Source: Marsupella aquatica (taxonomy: Eukaryota; Marchantiophyta). From it: 64,000 bases of DNA. Below are positions 58,196-64,000 of this stretch, one piece after another (positions within the stretch are counted from its first letter, which is position 1; each line of letters begins with the position of its first letter). Where the stretch lies: positions 7,440,001-7,504,000 of the forward strand of contig OZ316896.1 of assembly GCA_973895155.1 (NCBI GenBank), written 5' to 3'. The translations under genes and the position numbers were made by a program. A model generated the notes under the pieces. The model searched no databases, was not told where the DNA came from, and saw nothing but the letters and a program-made list of their open reading frames with translations.

Positions 58196-59835
58196 GTAAG
58201 CTGCATAAAAGAAGACAAGTGTTGGAGTATCAAAATAGAATTAATTAATGCATGAGATACAAAAGTCCTGTTGTACCTCAATGATACCCGCGCTTTGCCA
58301 GCCTACTGTGTCATATTTTCTACACACAAGGTGTGGGACATCCAAAATCTCTGCATATATGGGTGAGCATTTTGCTAATGAGCATACTAATCTGTAAGTG
58401 TGAAAGAGTGTAGGAAGAACACACCACATATAAAAAAATTCCAACATACAAATTAAGTGTAAATGATGCGGCTCGTGAAGTGGGGACATCATACCTCCTG
58501 GATGCGCGGTCTCACACTATGCATAGTGCATTGTCCAAAACAAAACCTATCTACCCCCTCACAAACATTGAACCACTCCTCCAAACGCAAGGTACTGTGC
58601 ATCAAATCCAACACAACCATTAGCCTAGCTAATATATGGAGGTTGAACCTTATCCTAAGAAAAGGTGTAACCTTATCCTAGTAAAACCCCATAACCCTAA
58701 GCCCATAAACCCCTCCAAAGAAATGATCCAAATAGCTTTCACCAAGAAATGGTTCGTACAAAAACTTCTTGTAGTATTTTGTCTATCATATATCATAGTA
58801 TTGAGTTCCCATCACCACAACCATCCCTAAACTTGCAAGGAACTTGCAAGAGGACATCATACCTCCTGGATGCACAGTTTCATGCATAGTGCATTGTCCA
58901 AAATCGAAACCTCCCTACCCCCTCAAAAAAAGTTAACCACCCCTCCAAAAGCAAGGTACTACACATCAAATCCAAACACAAAGATTAGCCTAATGAAGGG
59001 GTTTAATATTATCCTAACAAAAGGTAGAATGTTATACTAATAGAACCTCTACGTACACCCATAATCCCCTATAAAGAAATGAAACAAAAGGCTTTCACCC
59101 GAAAATGGTTCATACAAAAACTTCTTGTAGTATTTTCTTGATCCTATATTACATATCATAGTATTGAGTTCCCATCACCACAACGTAACCACCCCTAAAA
59201 CACCAAGACTCTATACACAATTGCATCATTAATTAGAGCCCAATATATTAAGCATGCAAGACCATAGCTTATCAAAAAAATTATGAAGTCCGGTACAAAC
59301 CCCAAAATTTGTTCTCCGCAACAAAGAAACTTGCAAGAGGTCCCTCTACATGCATGACACGTTCACTGTCCCGTTCACATATGTAGAGCCCTACAAAACG
59401 CGGATTCAAATATGAAAGCAAATAATAACTCCAACCATGTGCCCTTACCCCATACAAAACCTAAATATCCTAACTTATACTCTAAACCCTCCAATCCCAT
59501 ACCCAACCCAAATTCAAAACATTATATTGGACCCCCTTTGGGAAAGCCAAGAGGTATCCGATATAACTTCATGAGGGGTCCGATGCAATAGGAAACGGGC
59601 CACACTTGGTAAATACACGGCCACAAGAAAAGGACGAGGGGTCCGAAGCAGATAGTTTCAGAAAGTCCGATTGCGTGTCCGATACCTTTGGTTTTGCAAA
59701 GTCTGAAACAGAAAGAATCGGAAGCAGCAGGTTTTGTTTCGGAAAAAAGAACCGATGCAGGTGCGAAGACCCGCGCGTCGGGCCCCGTTTCGCACTTGGT
59801 GTTTTTCAAATTTTTTGAAGCTGGATCAAGGAGGA
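58196..59835. other. Noncoding middle of the CACTA element, with a tandem duplication
   Basis: No gene is seen. Two imperfect direct copies of about 350 bp (about 58485-58852 and 58853-59190) share ACATCATACCTCCTGGATGC, CATAGTGCATTGTCC and AACTTCTTGTAGTATTTT. Toward the right end, CCGATA words (59640-59760) resemble the subterminal motif. The divergent promoters of the SET and TNPA-like genes are expected here. Confidence 0.6.
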
Positions 59836-59951
59836 GAGCTTGAAGGAGGAGGAGAGATGGAGGGGGCGGGGGATCAGGTGGTGGGGGAGACGAAGGGGGA
59901 TCAGGTGGTGGTGGAGAGCAAGGGGGACCGTCCCAGCCATACAATGAAGTT

Positions 59952-62207
59952 ATGAGGGACATTTTTGTGGCCAAGGCAGGGCTGAGTGTGGAGGACGCAG
60001 AGAGAGTAGTCCCACTCCTCCAAACGCTGATTGATGCCTCTCGGCGTGAGGCAGAGAAGACTGCTGCTGCAAGCATTGCAAGTGAGAAGGAGGCAAAGAA
60101 GAGGAAGAAAGAGGCAAAGAGAGGCAAGGGGGATGCAGAGGAGACACAGTCTCCAAGAAAATGAGAGAAAAAGCTTTGAAAAGAAGCTAGGGCAATTGAG
60201 AAGGTGCGATTGGAGGAGCAGAGGCGAAAGGAGGCAGAGAGAGCTCTCAGGCCTGAGCTAGCTCTCAATTCGGGTGGTGGTCCATTGCCTAAGAGCTACC
60301 ATATATTCCGAAGCCAATTCAAGCAGGTGCTGAGGGCCAATTTGGGGCCACTGGATTACTGGGGCAAGAAGAAGGAGGAAGAGAGATTGAGAATCAGAGA
60401 GCAGGTGAAGGAACGGTTCAGGAACGGGGCCTACATTGATGACAGGTTCCTAAACAAACGAATTTCAGCATCACTCTCAGACATGCGCAATCATCAGCGA
60501 GAGAAATTCAGAAAGTACCTTGGAGATATGGCAGTGGATGCAGAGGTGATCAGGGAGGAGGGTTGTCCAGACAATGTTTCCCCGGATGAGTGGGCGTCTT
60601 GGCTTGAGGAGGAACTCTCAGTCCGTGCCTGGCTGAAAAGAAGACATTGGGACAACGAAATTAGGCTGGCAGAGGAGAAACGAAAGGCTGGGGAGAATGT
60701 TGATATCCTCCCCCTTCAACAGAACCTGCAACAATGGGCAGCTCAGGCAGCAAGACTCCCCAAACCACCAAGGCACATCATAGCAGCATTGGAGAGAGTG
60801 TAGGGGAGGCCAACCATCACTCATTGGATGGGGCAAGGCGGCTCCAATCGATTGAAGGCTGAGTTTGTAAGTGCCCTCCCTCTCCTCCCCACCTCGACTC
60901 CCTGATCACCTGACTCCTCGCACGAAGAATGAGTTGTTTGTGCCTTATGTCTTTTGTTTAAACCCTTTGCAAAACTCATTTTTGCTCTCGGGCCTGTTCT
61001 TTCCGATACTCATCTGATAGGTTTTGCATCGGAAGCAACATCGGACACCGTGTCATGCCATTTTTCTTGTTACGCATCCGATAGACGTCCGATGCAGGAT
61101 GTATCGGACTTTGCATCGGACCCCTCGGCATAACATTTAAATTTTTGAATGAACGTACTTAATGTTAATTTTTTACTAGGGTAGAGTATAAGTTAGGGTG
61201 AACTATGGTTTAAGGTTACATTAGGGCTATGTAGGGTGGCTTGGTTTAGGGTAGGGCACGCTAATACTAGATTTGATATTAACCTGGCCTCTATGGTTTG
61301 GATCTTTAAATTTCAGGAGCGGGAGTATGGTCGCCCTATTGCGCCGTTGGAGAGGAATTTGGCAAAGACGGATGGACCCCGCGCTCTAAAGCGCCACCTT
61401 GAGGATGAGTTGGGAGAGGTAAGTGTTCACCCTAGGTTGATATAATGTTTAAGGTTGTCATGAATTTGTTAGAGTTATGGTCGGGACCATTCATTCTAAT
61501 TGCAATTAAACCCTATTGCACAGGATGAGGAGGGGTCTGGGTCAGAGGAGTTGGACTCAGATTCTGAGCAGGATGCTAAGGCAGGGTTGGGGAGGGTGCC
61601 CACAGTCACCCCTACTCCTCAGGTCCGAGGTATTGTTGCCCCATCTGGTGCCGTTGCCCCATCAGCAGGGAGGGGTGGGTCACATGCTGCTGATGGTGTG
61701 GGCTCCCATCACTCTGGAGCATCACGGGGTGCGGGGCCCAGGCACTCAGGGGGTAGTAGAGGTGATGGCATGGGACGAGGCGATCGCGTAGGAGTATCTG
61801 GTGCAGGTGGCCCTTCCCGACGAGGTAGTGGCGACGTGCCGGATGGTGGATCTAGAGGGCGCGCACCATCTCGTGAGTCTGGTGGGAGTACAGCACGACA
61901 TGGGCCACCCACAGGATCTGTCGGTGCACCATCCCATCACTCTAGCAGGTCTGCGGGAGGAGCTGAGGCATCCTTTCACTCTGCCGTGTCGGGGGTTGGT
62001 GGGACATCTACCTTGCCTGACCACCCTAGCGGTGCATCTAGTGGGTCAGGGTCTAGGCCTGCATCAGGCCAACCCATGCCATCTGGTGAGCAGGTGGCTG
62101 CCACGGTTGTGGGCAGCCAGAGGGAGGAGGGCTCTCATGATGCTAGACCTGTACCACCCCTTCGTTCTCGCCCAAAGAAGAAGAAGGGACGCAACACACC
62201 TTTTTAG
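59952..62207 (+). pseudogene. TNPA-like (Ptta/En/Spm-type) second CACTA protein, with stops
   Basis: Exons 59952-60866, 61317-61418 and 61524-62207 join through GTAAGT donors and CAG acceptors. An in-frame Gly-rich stretch lies just upstream, so the true start may be near 59850. The first exon has an Ala/Lys/Glu helix, then HIFRSQFKQVLRANLGPLDYW, SDMRNHQREKFRKYLGD and CPDNVSPDEWASWLEEE, similar to the Ptta/En/Spm plant transposase family, followed by a WMGQGG motif. The last exon is Gly/Ser/His/Arg-rich, low in complexity, with an acidic start and a basic end. Stops are TGA 60162, TGA 60177 and TAG 60801, each one C-to-T step from CGA or CAG. TNPA-type proteins bind the subterminal repeats. 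Confidence 0.65.
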
Positions 62208-63057
62208 AGGTTAGTTGCATTTAGGTGGCCGGGTATCTAGTGCTAGACAGCTTTGATTAGACACTCACTAGGAGGTACCTTGTATATAGCTCAGTGTAGT
62301 CTCTAGTCAAAGCTCTCTTTACATCTTCTATCGTGCCATCACGACCAGGATGGGTCTACCCAGTAGGCCTAATCCATTTTGTACATATTAGGGTGATCCC
62401 CTTTTTGAATATGATATTTTGACCTCGTGTTTATAGCATTATCTTTGGTTCCTAATTGGTGTATGTCACCTTCAACCCTAAACCAATACCCAAACCCCCA
62501 AAAAACCACCCATGAAACCCTGTATTCCACTCCCAGAACATTTGATAATCCGTTGCAAGTCCGTTACCATCCGTATCGGTAATATAGCAGTGTCCGATGC
62601 TGCTGCCTTCGAACTTTCCCATCCCCAACGCATCGGACCCCTCCTTGAGGGTTCCCATCTTAAACATATCGGATAGTCCGATACAAAAACTAACGCACTT
62701 TCCATTATTATAAATAACGCAATGTCCGATAAAAATTACTTCACAAATTGCCATATCAAATATATCGGACATCCCGATGTAAATAGTATCGGACATAGGA
62801 AATCGTCGTGTGCCGTCGCGTGTTAATTATCCGATTCATTTTACATCGGACATAAAATATCCGTAACACATTACAACGGAACATCCATTGTCCAAAATAT
62901 CAGAAAGTCCGATGGAAGTCCGATGGTCGATATGCGATGGTTTACGCATCGCAAAGTGCGTTGGGAATAGCATCGGATGATAGAAATTTTTGCGTCAATT
63001 TTCCTCAAGGGATCCGATGTAAATCCTATCGAATAAAGGCCCGAAAATGTACTAGTG
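62208..63057. repeat. Right subterminal region of the CACTA element
   Basis: 62208-62540 shows no feature beyond the 3' end of the TNPA-like gene. About 62560-63045 holds some twenty CCGATA/TATCGGAC words in both orientations, mirroring the left end, and ends in the TIR. Confidence 0.8.
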
Positions 63058-63060
63058 AAC

Positions 63061-63375
63061 TAGATAGTACTTTGCCAAGGACTCAACTCGTTTCTCATGC
63101 CAGACTTCACTTGACAAGGATTCAACAGTGCTTCCTGAAGGCCTAGATAGTCAGTCCTGAAGGAATTTTCCTGGAACAAAGTCCTTCCTGCTAGGCTATA
63201 TAGGACGTCAGGTCTCACAAAATCATTCAGATCCTACCTTAAAGAAAAAAACTAGGCGGTTACAGCAGAGCACAATGGCTAAAGCACACATGAAGGAAAA
63301 CTACTTCTCAACATCTGCAGATCGTATTATGAGTTAAAATCAAAAGTGGCAAATCAATCATGGAGAATTTCTCAC
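63061..63375. repeat. Continuation of the AAGGACT array, then spacer
   Basis: 63061 to about 63210 carries diverged AAGGACT/AGTCCTT words that continue the array cut by the CACTA element. The remainder, to the exon end at 63376, shows nothing else. Confidence 0.7.
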
Positions 63376-64000
63376 CTGTGTATCCTCCAGCCAGTGCACT
63401 TGATGTGTTTCATACATTTTCCGCCCTAGTTGCAATCTGGCTTCATTGTTCTTACATGGAGAAATCCGAGTGTGGGTTTCCCAAAAGTGTTCCACCTGTT
63501 TTCGAACTTCATCAGAAATCTTATCTCGACGTACCTTTCTTTCCCCCATAGGATAAGTTTTTTCACGATCTTCATCAATCTGCATCCTGATCTTAGATGC
63601 CCTATGAAGATTTTGCCGTTGTATACCCAAAGCTTGAGCTAGAGAGGTGTGCTGCCTTCTATCTACACATGTCTTTCCTACAAGTGCTGACAAAACTTGG
63701 TACTTTGCAGCAAGATGGTCTTTGCGCTTCCCTTGCTTCACTATGCTCAAGGTTTTCCTCACATCACATAATGCAGCAGCTACAGCCCAATCCATTTTAG
63801 GCGAACCTAGTCTTGTAGGCTGGTACTTCTTCAAGTATTTGTGCAACCAGATACCAGATAGTACTGCCCTCCTTGCACCTACATTGAATGTAGCGGTCTT
63901 CTCCAAAATGTACCTAACTATATCTGATAACACAATTGTAATGCACCTTCTCTTTTGGTTGGGAGTTACACCGTCTTCTGGAACAGAGCGCTTGCTCCTT
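63376..64000 (-). CDS. Partial exon of a transposase-associated protein
   Basis: A frame on the minus strand is open from the window edge to a CAG-GTGAG donor at 63376. It reads GIWLHKYLKKY, LVGKTCVDRRQHTSLAQALG, then KISDEVRKQVEHFWETHTRISPCKNNEARLQLG and HWLEDTQ. The last part (charged, FWETHTRISP, then a His...Glu-Thr-Gln end) is a pattern I know from N-terminal regions of transposon proteins that carry DUF7869-like catalytic domains. The catalytic part would lie further left or in lost exons and is not in this window. It may belong to the element whose AAGGACT array lies beside it. Only the pattern supports the call. Confidence 0.5.

Larger units (their letters stand above)
52777..63057. 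mobile_element. CACTA (En/Spm) transposon, 10,281 bp
   Basis: The ends are CACTAGTACATTTT (52777-52790) and its exact complement (63044-63057). The 3-bp TSD AAC lies at 52774-52776 and 63058-63060, as is usual for the superfamily. Subterminal regions are filled with CCGATA/TATCGGAC words. It carries a tnp2 transposase gene and a SET-domain gene on the minus strand and a TNPA-like gene on the plus strand. It is inserted into the AAGGACT array. Confidence 0.95.

Noticed and set aside
59522-60268. 248-codon minus-strand frame opposite the TNPA-like gene
   Set aside because: It is the antisense of a Lys/Glu- and Gly-rich coding region, has no motif and overlaps the real gene fully.
1-64000. tRNA, rRNA, riboswitch or other structured RNA genes
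   Set aside because: No sequence with recognisable features of these was seen on either strand. A covariance-model scan was not possible.

Overview
This window looks like nuclear DNA of a plant (streptophyte) with a large, repeat-rich genome. The reasons are GT-AG introns throughout, a CACTA element with tnp2, plant-type LTR insertions with 5-bp target-site duplications (TSDs), and nonsense codons that are almost all C-to-T changes in CAG and CGA, as expected where CG and CHG cytosines are methylated. The species cannot be named from the sequence. I see no ordinary single-copy host gene, no rRNA, tRNA or CRISPR array. Nearly everything is transposable-element (TE) DNA, nested in layers.

Layout. 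6-1838 is a retroelement-like coiled-coil gene with one stop. 4342-35485 is one long multi-exon gene (RING-like and possible RPA-like domains) of probable TE origin. One exon of it (4536-30921) was split in frame by three insertions: two copies of a 4.7-5.0 kb TG...CA element (4766-9731 and 9867-14599) and an LTR (14797-30292). That LTR was in turn split by a 13,112-bp TIR DNA transposon (14858-27969), here called element A. A third, intact copy of the 4.7 kb element lies at 36237-40899. 41899-44279 (minus) is a decayed transposase-like gene, head to head with a decayed ParB/methyltransferase-like gene (44848-51234), which itself holds a second copy of the same LTR as a clean solo LTR (45745-48083). 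51668-52776 is an AAGGACT/AGTCCTT array, interrupted by a 10,281-bp CACTA transposon (52777-63057). An exon of a further transposase-like gene runs off the right edge.

The most interesting system is element A. It has 26-bp TIRs, a 4-bp TSD and an empty site visible in the second LTR copy. It carries three genes: a 1253-aa transposase with three TNP1-like repeats joined to a DUF7869-like catalytic domain; a divergently transcribed gene joining a ParB-like domain to an N6/N4-DNA-methyltransferase-like domain; and an FCP1/NIF-type HAD phosphatase-like gene. The methyltransferase-like and phosphatase-like proteins lack key catalytic residues. Dyad repeats built on AGTCC half-sites fill two introns of the methyltransferase-like gene and the region upstream of the transposase. 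The 44-51 kb region repeats the plan (transposase-like gene opposite ParB/methyltransferase-like gene, AGTCC repeats nearby), so this may be a family of DNA transposons carrying a DNA-modification-derived module. The CACTA element also carries a chromatin-type cargo, a SET-domain gene.
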